Below, one piece after another: positions 26,281-34,250 of a stretch of 64,000 nucleotides of DNA (the stretch's first letter is position 1; every line of letters begins with the position of its first letter). Position numbers and translations under genes: made by a program. The stretch is taken from contig AP018698.1 of NCBI GenBank assembly GCA_004001285.1, positions 1 through 64,000 on the forward strand, read 5' to 3'. Source of the DNA: Arthrobacter sp. MN05-02. Its GTDB lineage: Bacteria; Actinomycetota; Actinomycetes; Actinomycetales; Micrococcaceae. The notes under the pieces were generated by a model. It was given only the letters and a program-made list of their open reading frames with translations. It was not told where the DNA came from and did no database searches.

Positions 26281-27456
26281 TCACGCCGGCATAAGTAGTA
26301 GCTTGTATATGTCTCGAACCCCTTTCGGGTCTGTCGTCGTCTTCTTTGCTGCCAATACCTCTTTTACGGCGGCTCGAAGGTGCATCGTGCGTACCAACCC
26401 GGCTAGATCGGCACCAAGGATTTCATCTGCTCGGTCAAAAATCCGGAAGGGTTTACCTTTTGCTAGCTCCGAGGTGAGGCGAGCGGCGAGTATGCCAATC
26501 CACTGATCCTTCAGCTTTTTCTCCTCACTCTTCCAATCGTCTTCCCAATCTGCGGCGACGCTGAAGAGGGTATCTTCTGCAGCCTGCTCGGCGTTATGCT
26601 TTCGCCAGAGCTCTAGCCCCATCGACGTGGCATCACCGAAAGTTACCAAGCCATCTGGGTGTCTGGAGGCGAACACAAGATAATAAATCGGTTTCAGATC
26701 AACTCGTGGCTTGACGTCGATTATCCAGGTGCCAGCGCCACTTGCTTGTTGACGTAGTCGCTCCGCATACCCCTCAACCACAGCAAGCTCTGCCAGCATC
26801 TTCTGGTCCTCAGAGCCCTCCTTCGTCGGACACTTATCGAGCCAGACATCGCGCCACCAATCACCACCGAACGCCTCGTCTAGCCTTTTCAGCGAGTTCC
26901 CTATTGCCTTCTCGCTGTAAAGCATGCCGGCAAAACGACGAAGACCAGCCGTCAGGTTAATGAGAACCTCGGTAGCGGGCGTCCCGTGTCCACTCGGTCG
27001 TTTGAAGATAGAAGCCACTTCATCGAGTGGAATCGGCAACCCACAGGGGTCGAGGTACACGAACAACGGGATGTCCTTCACCTCGTCGAGCAGGTTCGGT
27101 AGTCGTGTGGAGATGTCATCATCAGTAATTGTGTATTTGACATCACCTCCCTCAGCGGACGCTACGTCCCTGAGTCGAGCTACGGTCGCAGCATCGTTCT
27201 CCACGAAGTGACACTCGACCTTGCGATTCAAGGCGGTTAGCTCATTAGCCTTCCTGAGCAGCATCGCTCCAGAGCCCTCTGTCCCGTCCTCATACCGCCC
27301 CGGCCCTGCATAACCGTCAATGAAGGCGACCCGATTGCCCTTCGACGTGCTGCCGGTCTTGCTCGCGAATGGTGTCACATAGCTATTGATGACCGCATGC
27401 TTTAGTACGGCTGCCGACTGCTTACTCTTATGGAATTTGCTAGTGTCACTGGACAA
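26281..27456 (-). CDS. tcmP: Three-Cys-motif partner protein (TcmP)
   Basis: 391 residues. KHAVINSYVTPFASK, VAFIDGYAGPGRYEDG and FVYLDPCGLPIP are typical of TcmP. The FIDGYAGPG loop and the LDPCG box resemble the SAM-binding and catalytic motifs of a methyltransferase fold, although activity is unproven. The C-terminal part is helical and charged (EDDWKSEEKKLKDQWIGILAARL). Its partner gene DUF5131 lies tail to tail (180 bp gap) rather than in the same operon, so only the DUF5131 gene is directly behind the SOS box. Confidence 0.85.
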   Translation of the reverse strand: MSSDTSKFHKSKQSAAVLKHAVINSYVTPFASKTGSTSKGNRVAFIDGYAGPGRYEDGTEGSGAMLLRKANELTALNRKVECHFVENDAATVARLRDVASAEGGDVKYTITDDDISTRLPNLLDEVKDIPLFVYLDPCGLPIPLDEVASIFKRPSGHGTPATEVLINLTAGLRRFAGMLYSEKAIGNSLKRLDEAFGGDWWRDVWLDKCPTKEGSEDQKMLAELAVVEGYAERLRQQASGAGTWIIDVKPRVDLKPIYYLVFASRHPDGLVTFGDATSMGLELWRKHNAEQAAEDTLFSVAADWEDDWKSEEKKLKDQWIGILAARLTSELAKGKPFRIFDRADEILGADLAGLVRTMHLRAAVKEVLAAKKTTTDPKGVRDIYKLLLMPA

Positions 27457-27793
27457 TCTGGCCCCCGGTTCTCTGTCATCTGAAGGTCAGATTATGTGAA
27501 GTTGCCTCTCGTAGTGAACATCGGCGCGCTACTTGCTTCCAGGGCAGGGAGCGGGCCGCTCCTTCAGGTTCTGAGCTGTTGAAAACGCCTAGCACGAAAG
27601 CCGCAGTTGAACCACCTGTAGGTCACGCACCTACAGCGGGGCAAAGGGCCCTGGCACTAGACCCGTTCTCCACCTCGCGTCGTCGAAGTTCACTCGGACC
27701 CCAACTGCGACTAACCCGCCTAATCGGCTACCGGCTTCACTCCTCACGCGCACAGGAGCGCGCTTAAGGATCCTTCAGCGGTTCAACAGCGGT
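27457..27793. other. Intergenic with one hairpin
   Basis: No gene seen. CTGTAGGT-CACGC-ACCTACAG at 27616-27636 is a perfect 8-bp hairpin of unknown role. Confidence 0.35.
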
Positions 27794-27994
27794 TCATGCT
27801 CTGGTGCGTCGGCGGAGAGCCACAATGAGCATCAGTAGGAACACAACCACACAGATTGCTATGGCGAGGATCCTCATCCACGTGGGCGCTGCAGTCAGGA
27901 TCAAGACACCGTTGAGCGCCCCGAAGGCAAGTAAGGCAAGCCCGAAAGGCCACCAGGGTAGCGGCTTTTGCCGGGGAGCGACGGGAGGCGTCAT
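27794..27994 (-). CDS. Small membrane protein, two segments
   Basis: 66 residues: a proline-rich start (MTPPVAPRQKPLPWWPF), membrane helices FGLALLAFGALNGVLILTAA and MRILAIAICVVVFLLMLIV, and a basic end RRRTRA. ATG 27994 has GAGAGGAA upstream. Unknown function; one of a run of tiny membrane genes. Confidence 0.6.
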   Translation of the reverse strand: MTPPVAPRQKPLPWWPFGLALLAFGALNGVLILTAAPTWMRILAIAICVVVFLLMLIVALRRRTRA

Positions 27995-28080
27995 TCGATC
28001 ATTCCTCTCAAGAAGGCGATTTAAGCTGAGACTAAGCCTGACCACCAGTAGTCATCAGTTGATGCCCGGGAAGGGATCGT

Positions 28081-28338
28081 TCAGCGGTCATTCTCATTGG
28101 TTGTACCTCGGCGAAGCAACGACTTGTGTTTGAGATAGAGCGACACCGCGCCGTAGGTAGTAAGGAGCGGAAGGAACAAGGCCAGAATCGATTGGCTGAA
28201 TCCACGGTCTGCAAGTATCGAGGCGTAAAGTACCCAGAATCCAACGGCTCCGACGGTGCTGAGCCAGAACGCCGTCTTAATCTGTCCAACTGTGGGCGGA
28301 GGTGCCCAATTGGGATGGTCCCTGCGCCTCGACATCAT
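28081..28338 (-). CDS. Small membrane protein, two segments
   Basis: 85 residues with helices IKTAFWLSTVGAVGFWVLYAS and SILALFLPLLTTYGAVSLYL, and basic ends (MSRRRDH, KHKSLLRRG). Not recognised. It is in the same direction as 27794 and may be in one transcript with it. Confidence 0.6.
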   Translation of the reverse strand: MMSRRRDHPNWAPPPTVGQIKTAFWLSTVGAVGFWVLYASILADRGFSQSILALFLPLLTTYGAVSLYLKHKSLLRRGTTNENDR

Positions 28339-28459
28339 GTCAGGGACTCTACCTCTGCTGCCATCCCAGACGATGCTGCCCCGGTAGGGGATCGTGCATC
28401 GTGACTAGGATCGTCATGATCGGGCCTTTGAAGCCCACTTACCTGCGGAGAGAATTTAC

Positions 28460-28693
28460 ATGGGAGCACTCGTGTGGGTCGGCCTCCTATTTCTAACCAT
28501 GGGGATCTCCAGCGCACTCTTGACGTGCAGAGCTGACCGCCGGCGAATACAACTGATGAACGAGATCTCGCCGAACAACGGACACCCTGGTGTCATCATG
28601 TACGCGAAGGTAAGCCGAACTCTCTACATCGCGTTTTGCCTCGTTGCGGGAACGGTGTGCACCATCATCGGCATCGTCAACTTGATCCGCTGA
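28460..28693 (+). CDS. Small membrane protein, two segments
   Basis: 77 residues: LVWVGLLFLTMGISSALLTC, a cytosolic loop RADRRRIQLMNEISPNNGHPG, then YIAFCLVAGTVCTIIGIVNLI. ATG 28460 follows GCGGAGAGAAT. It starts a set of four or five same-direction tiny genes. Unknown function. Confidence 0.65.
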   Translation: MGALVWVGLLFLTMGISSALLTCRADRRRIQLMNEISPNNGHPGVIMYAKVSRTLYIAFCLVAGTVCTIIGIVNLIR

Positions 28694-28733
28694 ACGTCGC
28701 TCGTCGACCTCTACGCGTACGGAAAGGGAGCAT

Positions 28734-28961
28734 ATGCCGTCTTACCTTCCCGGCATCTTCGTAGTACTAGCCGGTCTAGGCATGATCATCGCCAGGGCAC
28801 CATTGGCACTCACGCAATACGCGGCCCTGAGACAAGCTCATATCCTGCGTGCCGATGCTGACACAGCTCTTCCCGTGATGCGGAAGATCATCACCGGCGG
28901 CAGCATCCTCTTCATCGCTTTTGGCGTCTACCTAGCCTTCAACCCGCTCATCGCAAGATGA
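28734..28961 (+). CDS. Small membrane protein, two segments
   Basis: 75 residues. It shares the plan of its upstream neighbour: helix LPGIFVVLAGLGMIIARAPLAL, loop LRQAHILRADADTALPVMRK, helix GGSILFIAFGVYLAFNPLIA. A good ribosome-binding site (AAAGGGAG) precedes ATG 28734. The shared plan suggests the two may act together. Confidence 0.65.
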   Translation: MPSYLPGIFVVLAGLGMIIARAPLALTQYAALRQAHILRADADTALPVMRKIITGGSILFIAFGVYLAFNPLIAR

Positions 28962-29052
28962 TGACTATCGTGAATTCGAGGGTAGGAGCAGCGCCCGCAA
29001 GTCGATCCTTGAACGAGAAAGCCTGCTTGATCGCGCGACGTTACGATCAGCT

Positions 29053-29193
29053 ATGACCTCTAAGAAGGCGGCTTTGTGGATAGCCGTGGCGACCGTCCTT
29101 CTCATCGCTCTTGCCGTCACCATCTTCGCTGCCAACAGTTCGCAGGGGATGTCCCAGACCATCTGCGACATCTTCACACGGCGCAACTGCTGA
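29053..29193 (+). CDS. Single-pass 46-residue membrane peptide
   Basis: MTSKKAALWIAVATVLLIAL, AVTIFAANSSQGMSQTICDI, FTRRNC. One membrane helix with a positive N-terminus and a small Cys-containing tail. No strong ribosome-binding site is seen, so coding is probable rather than certain. Confidence 0.4.
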   Translation: MTSKKAALWIAVATVLLIALAVTIFAANSSQGMSQTICDIFTRRNC

Positions 29194-29302
29194 TGGGCCC
29201 TCAGTAAGTGCACGTAAGTGGATCGGCTCGCGAGCGGTCAGCCGCCACCGCTTCTCACGTAGAGTCACGTCCAAAGCAATCGATCTGACGTCAGGAGACG
29301 AA

Positions 29303-29503
29303 TTGAGAGAAGTGGGCATCGCGGTTGGGCTGACTGGGTTCGCCGTCTTCATGGCAGGAGTAATTATGGGGATGGTCGACATGCATCGGACAGGAATCAT
29401 GTATCGAGATGCTGTGAAGAAACGCATCATTGGAACGGCAGTCACAGGATGGCTCCTCGTCGTAATTGGAGGCTTGCTAATTTACCTCAGCCAGCAAAAC
29501 TGA
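29303..29503 (+). CDS. Small membrane protein, two segments
   Basis: 66 residues from TTG 29303, set by TCAGGAGACGAA. Helices VGIAVGLTGFAVFMAGVIMG and IIGTAVTGWLLVVIGGLLIYL, with a basic loop DAVKKR. Not recognised. Confidence 0.55.
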   Translation: MREVGIAVGLTGFAVFMAGVIMGMVDMHRTGIMYRDAVKKRIIGTAVTGWLLVVIGGLLIYLSQQN

Positions 29504-29548
29504 TGAACTATGACTTAAACAACACTCAACGAAACGGATGATGCCCGC

Positions 29549-29740
29549 ATGGATTCCAGCAGCACTAACACCGTCTCGCACATGATGGGGGTACTCCTGG
29601 GAGTCGCCGCCATCGTTGTAGGTCTAGTTAGTTTTCAAGACAAGGAGTGGACGCTGTTCAGCATCCTCTCCATAGCCGGAGGGCTCGCCCTAGCTGTCTT
29701 CTGGCTGGTAACGCTGGTGTCGGGGCGGCGTCGATCCTGA
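29549..29740 (+). CDS. Small membrane protein, two segments
   Basis: 63 residues: MMGVLLGVAAIVVGLVSF, the short loop QDKEWTL, then FSILSIAGGLALAVFWLVTLV and a basic end GRRRS. The ribosome-binding site is weak. Last of the run of tiny membrane genes. Confidence 0.5.
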   Translation: MDSSSTNTVSHMMGVLLGVAAIVVGLVSFQDKEWTLFSILSIAGGLALAVFWLVTLVSGRRRS

Positions 29741-29993
29741 CCTGCAGGGTTATCCACCAGTTGAAAAGAGACTCAGCTATCAAGGTCGACGACGAAGCCG
29801 AGCTGCAATAACCCGCTGCGCTAACGCTTCAGGCACGCGTCAGAGTGTGGCTGGCGCTACACGGGTTAGTTTCTTAGCTGTCATTCCTCCTAGACGTAGC
29901 TAGGCACGATCCCTCACCGGACCAAGGCATGGCGCCCGCATGAAGATGACCCATCGTCCCGCTTGAGGATCCGCTTGCGGGACAGCTAACGTT

Positions 29994-30263
29994 CTAAGGG
30001 CTGAGCTCCGGATCCTCCATAAGATGCGTCGTGATCTGCGCGAAGTCACGATCGAAGCCGTCCCGCTCGTAACTGGCGGTCTTCTGGTTCCAGTGATCTT
30101 CCTCGAGCTGCGGCAAGAACGCGCTCAGCGCGAGTCGGATATAGGGTCCGCGGTTTCGTCCTGTGTGCTCGGCCAGGGCGTCAATCCGCTTAATGATGTC
30201 CGGTGGCAACCGCACGGAAACGACCTGCCCGGACGGATGTGACTGCTGATTCCTCGTCGCCAT
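29994..30263 (-). CDS. Ribbon-helix-helix regulator (copy 1)
   Basis: 89 residues. GQVVSVRLPPDIIKRIDALAEHTGRNRGPYIRLALSAFL is an RHH (CopG/Arc-like) DNA-binding domain. The C-terminal half (LEEDHWNQKTASYERDGFDRDFAQITTHLME) is shared with the paralogue at 32485. GGGAGAGG precedes ATG 30263. It lies divergent from the CBASS genes with a large palindrome between, so it may regulate them, or serve as the antitoxin of an unseen toxin. Confidence 0.75.
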   Translation of the reverse strand: MATRNQQSHPSGQVVSVRLPPDIIKRIDALAEHTGRNRGPYIRLALSAFLPQLEEDHWNQKTASYERDGFDRDFAQITTHLMEDPELSP

Positions 30264-30453
30264 GTCGACCTCTCCCCCATCGCTCGGTAAACAAGGTCTA
30301 CAACCAACCACTGACCTTCAACGTAGGACTGTCCAACCTGGTAGCCCCGGAAGGCCCTCATACTCCTCAGCCGACGTTGCATAACGCCTAGACCCTCGAT
30401 CGGTTCTGTTGCGGACGCCTCAGAAGGACCCTAGAGCAACACGATCTGAGCCT

Positions 30454-30499
30454 CTGTGCGCTGTTGCGTTGGGGTGTACCCCAACGCAACAGCGCACAG
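30454..30499. repeat. Perfect 46-bp inverted repeat upstream of the CBASS operon
   Basis: Arms of 22 bp (30454-30475 and 30478-30499) with a 2-nt centre; the core is GCGTTGGGGTGTACCCCAAC. It lies in the 406-bp gap between the divergent RHH gene (30263) and the CD-NTase start (30670). No T tract follows, so a terminator is less likely than an operator, a recombination site or an RNA structure in the leader. Confidence 0.85.
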
Positions 30500-30669
30500 G
30501 GAGTGACAGCATCCGACCCAGGAGAAGCTTCACGCGTCCGCGTCGAGGTTGTTTCGTCGGTGACATACGACATGATTGAGAACTGTGTAGTGGCAGGGTC
30601 GAGACCTTCGAGCCATTACAAGACCCACGCAGTGGGTAGTACGGACCAGTCAACCGAAATGGGGCGGAA

Positions 30670-31494
30670 ATGACGCAGAGTGCAGAAGCATGGCTGAACA
30701 CGACCACAGATACCTGGGTGCCATCACCCGCCCAGTTTACGGGCGCACGAATTCATCGAACAGAGATTGAGAACAAGCTCAACGCATCGCTCGGCATCTT
30801 CCGAATGTTCGAGATCGGATCCCTTCGCCATGGCACCGGTATCTGGAAGCACAGCGACGCCGATTACCTGGTCTCCTTAAAGGGGTCTCGACCCGAATCC
30901 CAGTTGACGACCCTCAATAAGGTGAAGGCGGCGCTGCAGGCCCGGTACCCCAACACGCCGATTGTCACGCGGCAGCCCGCCGTCGTGTGCCGGTTCAGTG
31001 ACGGCGACGTAGAGGTTGTTCCTGGCTTTTACTCCGACAGCGGCTATCTCATCCCAGACCCGACTGGCGGATGGATGAAGACCTTCCCCGAGGAGCACAA
31101 CAAGTACGTCGGCGAAGTGAACAAGAAGCACAACGGTGCCGCGAAGAAGCTGGCCCGGCAGATAAAGATCTGGAAATACCGGCGCAACGTCCCGGTATCC
31201 TCCTGTTACCTCGAAATGCGCGCCGCAAAGCACCTCGATGGCGAGTCAACCTACCTTCCGGTCATGGACCTGCATCTCGCCCTTAGGAAGATTCTTGATG
31301 CCAACCTCGCGGCGATGAACGATCCAACGGGGCTCGGATCGCGCTTCACCGCGACATCATCAACCGGCAACAAGGTAGATGCCCTGTCGAAGCTCGAGAC
31401 CGCGGTGGCCCGCGCGGGCAAAGCCCGGGAATACGAGCGAGCCGACAATCAGGAAAAAGCCATCGAGCAACTGAAGCTGCTGTTCAATCTCTGA
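30670..31494 (+). CDS. CD-NTase (SMODS) cyclic-oligonucleotide synthase of CBASS
   Basis: 274 residues. The nucleotidyltransferase core FEIGSLRHGTGIWKHSDADYLV has the G50-S51 loop and the metal-binding Asp63/Asp65, with the third acidic position in DGDVEVVPGF. The C-terminal part (KKLARQIKIWKYRRNVPVSSCYLE) is the helical SMODS half. On phage infection such enzymes make a cyclic di- or trinucleotide that activates an effector. The next gene, 6 nt away, encodes a pore-type effector, giving a minimal two-gene CBASS. The product nucleotide cannot be told from sequence alone. Confidence 0.88.
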   Translation: MTQSAEAWLNTTTDTWVPSPAQFTGARIHRTEIENKLNASLGIFRMFEIGSLRHGTGIWKHSDADYLVSLKGSRPESQLTTLNKVKAALQARYPNTPIVTRQPAVVCRFSDGDVEVVPGFYSDSGYLIPDPTGGWMKTFPEEHNKYVGEVNKKHNGAAKKLARQIKIWKYRRNVPVSSCYLEMRAAKHLDGESTYLPVMDLHLALRKILDANLAAMNDPTGLGSRFTATSSTGNKVDALSKLETAVARAGKAREYERADNQEKAIEQLKLLFNL

Positions 31495-31500
31495 CCTGCG

Positions 31501-32415
31501 ATGAGTTCACACGATTACCAGCCCCCGTCCAGTGCAACGATCGCTCATCGACAGAATGACGAACAGGCCCTGCAACTCCTTGTCGCTCAGCGCAGGTTCT
31601 ACAACCGGGCGAAGCGGTGGCAGAGCCTGCGATGGATCGGGATCCTCATCATTGGTCTCGGCGGCCCGTTCTTCTCACTGCTTGCTCCTGCAGTTGCTGT
31701 CTCCGTCGCTGCCGTCACCGGTGTATGGCTCTTCGCCGGCCGGACCGTTCTTGCTCTGCTTGAGAACCGCACCATGCTTAAGGCCGCGTGCGTGCAGGAG
31801 GAGCTGGACCAGTACCTGTTCGACATGCCAGATACCATCGATCGCTCAGGTCGGCCCACACCCGAAGACATTGCGCTTATCGCCGCTGATAAGAAGCCGC
31901 TACGGGACGTGGCAAAGAAGGAGAAACTCGTCGACTGGTACACCGTCGACGCTGACAGTCCTGGAACCACGACCATAGCCATCGCCCAACGCAGCAACGC
32001 CGCCTACACAGACAGACTTATCCGCACAACTGTCACTGTGTGGGCTGCCGCTGCGATTCTCTGGCTCGCCGGTCTCATTACTTGGGCGAGCATCAGCGAA
32101 GTTACTCTCGCTACTTTCCTCCTGGGAGCTCTCTTCCCCGTTTTACCGGCATTCCTTGATGTATCCGAGTACGTCATGAACACGTGGAAAGCCGCGCGTG
32201 ACCGAGCGGACCTCGCGGCAACGATAGGGAGGCGTTTTTCCCGACGAGACCAGTCCATCGAGCCGCAGGATCTTCTCGTCTGGCAGGAACGTCTCTTTGA
32301 CCTCCGGCGCACCACCCCTCAAGTACCGAACTGGCTATACAAGATCACCCGCGCACGCAACGAACGCGCGATGAGACAGACTGCGAGTCACTTACGACAC
32401 CAGAGCGCCAATTGA
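31501..32415 (+). CDS. S-4TM family pore-forming effector of CBASS
   Basis: 304 residues. The N-terminal motif RQNDEQALQLLVAQRRFYNRAKR and two pairs of membrane helices (about 45-85: IGILIIGLGGPFFSLLA, AVAVSVAAVTGVWLF; about 180-225: VTVWAAAAILWLAGLITW, TLATFLLGALFPVLPAFL) match the S-4TM effectors paired with SMODS CD-NTases. The segment between holds a cytosolic domain, presumably the nucleotide sensor. When triggered it would permeabilise the inner membrane and kill the infected cell. Confidence 0.85.
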   Translation: MSSHDYQPPSSATIAHRQNDEQALQLLVAQRRFYNRAKRWQSLRWIGILIIGLGGPFFSLLAPAVAVSVAAVTGVWLFAGRTVLALLENRTMLKAACVQEELDQYLFDMPDTIDRSGRPTPEDIALIAADKKPLRDVAKKEKLVDWYTVDADSPGTTTIAIAQRSNAAYTDRLIRTTVTVWAAAAILWLAGLITWASISEVTLATFLLGALFPVLPAFLDVSEYVMNTWKAARDRADLAATIGRRFSRRDQSIEPQDLLVWQERLFDLRRTTPQVPNWLYKITRARNERAMRQTASHLRHQSAN

Positions 32416-32484
32416 CGCCCGATGACCACGCGTTAGGCGAATGCCTAACAAACGGTCTTAGTTGCTCTAGATGTAATCGGCGCC

Positions 32485-32766
32485 TCAGGTGTCTTGCCCC
32501 CCGCGGGTAGGATCCTCAGACGGCTGGTTATCGAGGAGTGGAGTAGTGAGCTGGATGAATTCCTGTTTGAAGTAGTCGCTCTCGTACTCGGCACTCGTCT
32601 GTGACCAGTGTTCGGCCTCGAGGGTGGGGAGCATCCTGGTAATCGCGGACCTCAAGTACACGCCGCGGCTTCGATCCGTTCGCTCCGACAGAGCATCCAG
32701 ACGCTTGATGATGTCAGCGGTCAGACGCACCGACACCACATGGTTAGGCTGCTGGGGAGACTGCAT
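32485..32766 (-). CDS. Ribbon-helix-helix regulator (copy 2)
   Basis: 93 residues. NHVVSVRLTADIIKRLDALSERTDRSRGVYLRSAITRML is an RHH domain; LEAEHWSQTSAEYESDYFKQEFIQLTTPLLD matches the C-terminal half of copy 1. The two copies flank the CBASS operon and both lie on the minus strand. ATG 32766 or GTG 32772 is the start. Confidence 0.7.
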   Translation of the reverse strand: MQSPQQPNHVVSVRLTADIIKRLDALSERTDRSRGVYLRSAITRMLPTLEAEHWSQTSAEYESDYFKQEFIQLTTPLLDNQPSEDPTRGGQDT

Positions 32767-32850
32767 ACCCACTCGTACACAGTGCCGGACCCCAAATACT
32801 TGGTCTCCTTATGCTTCGGCTCACTGGCACCCACCGATACTGTTGGGCTC

Positions 32851-33516
32851 GTGACCTCGATTCCGACCCCATCCCCTACGCCTGCTCCTTCGCCTGAAGG
32901 CGTTTCATCGGATGCATTGAGCGGAGCGGATTTCCTCGACTTCGTTGCTTCAATAGTTAGCTCAACGGCCTGGCCGCTCGTCGTCTTGACTCTCTTCCTG
33001 ATTTTCCGGTCTCAGGTTAGAAAGCTTGTTGATGAGTTCGCTAAGCGGATAGCAAAGTTGCAACGGGTGAAGGGATCTTGGGGTGAGGTTGAGTGGTCCG
33101 ACAAGACCCTGGAGGAAGTCGCAGATGAAATCGACGAGCGACACACAAGCAGCCCTGGATCTGCGCCGAAAGCTAGCGATGAGGAAGAGGAAATCGCTAT
33201 CAAACTAGCTCGGGTCCAGCCTTCGGCAGGAGTCATCGCCGCCTTCATCGAGTTGGAACGAGAGCTTGGACTGTATCTAACAGCCTTGGGCATCGAATGG
33301 TCCGGCAGCCCGGTCGTGGCCATGAAACGAGCACCAGGTGTTTCCGAAAACATCAAGAAATTGGTAAGTCGACTGGCGTACCTGCGAAACGCCGCCGCTC
33401 ATGGGAAGAGCGACGTCAGCTACGACTCAGCGGTCGAGTACATACGAGCGACTATCGAGCTAGCTCGACAAGTCCAAGCCCTGACCGTTCAACAGGCCAC
33501 CCAGAGTTCGCAGTAG
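32851..33516 (+). CDS. Membrane-anchored HEPN-like protein
   Basis: 221 residues. A Pro/Ser/Thr-rich start is followed by one membrane helix (STAWPLVVLTLFLIF), a charged linker (LVDEFAKRIAKLQRVKGSWGEVEWSD) and a helical C-terminal domain with RLAYLRNAAAHGKSDVSYDSAVEYI. R-N-A-A-A-H fits the R-x4-H motif of HEPN ribonucleases and resembles DUF4145. This suggests an RNase-type defence protein held at the membrane, but nuclease activity is inference. GTG 32851 is the assumed start. Confidence 0.6.
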   Translation: MTSIPTPSPTPAPSPEGVSSDALSGADFLDFVASIVSSTAWPLVVLTLFLIFRSQVRKLVDEFAKRIAKLQRVKGSWGEVEWSDKTLEEVADEIDERHTSSPGSAPKASDEEEEIAIKLARVQPSAGVIAAFIELERELGLYLTALGIEWSGSPVVAMKRAPGVSENIKKLVSRLAYLRNAAAHGKSDVSYDSAVEYIRATIELARQVQALTVQQATQSSQ

Positions 33517-33517
33517 T

Positions 33518-34250
33518 TCACCTTTCGACTGCGGTGACGAGTTGAGGTCCGTTGTTGCTTACCGATCCGACCTCTTTGCCGACAATCCGCGGCACGAGGT
33601 TCGGTTCGAGGATGGTGTCGATGAAGTGCTGCACCTGGTCCCGCTCCGTCATGGTCGGGTCAAGCCACTGATCCTGCAGGTCGCTAGGGATGATGACCGG
33701 CGTCCGGTCGTGAATGTGTCCGAGCGTCATGCGCCGCCCGGGTGAGGATTGTAGCGGTCACCAGCCACTTGTCGTCGGCGTCCTCGGCTTTGGTGGGGTC
33801 GGGCCAGAACTCGTACAGGCCGGCGAAGCCCAACAGCTGGTCCTCATCCTCGCCGTGGAGGTAGTGCGGGGTCTTCATCCCGTCCTCGTTTTTCTGCCAC
33901 TCATAGTAGCCGTTCGCGGGTATCAGGGCTCTGCGCTTGGCGGCCGCGGTCCGGAACGACGGCTTCTCCGTCACCGTCTCGCTGCGGGCGTTGATCATCC
34001 TCGCCCCGACCTTCGGATCCTTGGACCAGACAGGAACAAGCCCCCAGCGGGCCATCTCGAGGCGACGCACCAGCTCCCCCTCACGCAGCTGCTCGGACAC
34101 GAACGGGATTCCCTGCATCGGGGCCACATTCCACGACGGCTTCAACTCGTCCTGAAATGTCTCGTCCACGCTAAAGGCGTCGCGGATAGCGGCCTTGTAG
34201 TCGGTGAAAGGTACGTGTTCGCTGGTGCATTGTTTCAATAGTTCCCTATC
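33518..34250 (-). pseudogene. SRAP (YedK/HMCES) gene, 3' part, split by an insertion
   Basis: LKPSWNVAPMQGIPFV, LEMARWGLVPVWSKDPKVGARMINARSETV, RRALIPANGYYEWQ, LLGFAGLYEFW and HIHDRTPVI are the SRAP motifs, including the active-site Asn, Glu and His. The protein should begin with Met-Cys-Gly-Arg, whose Cys2 forms the crosslink to abasic sites in single-stranded DNA; that start is missing here but found at 37701, 3.4 kb away. A further single-base shift near 33725 breaks the reading between LTRAA and MTLGHIHDR. The gene is non-functional as it stands. Confidence 0.8.

Noticed and set aside
27616..27636. Hairpin as an attachment site or tRNA end
   Set aside because: Only an 8-bp stem; no tRNA features, and no repeat of it was found at the other side of the island.
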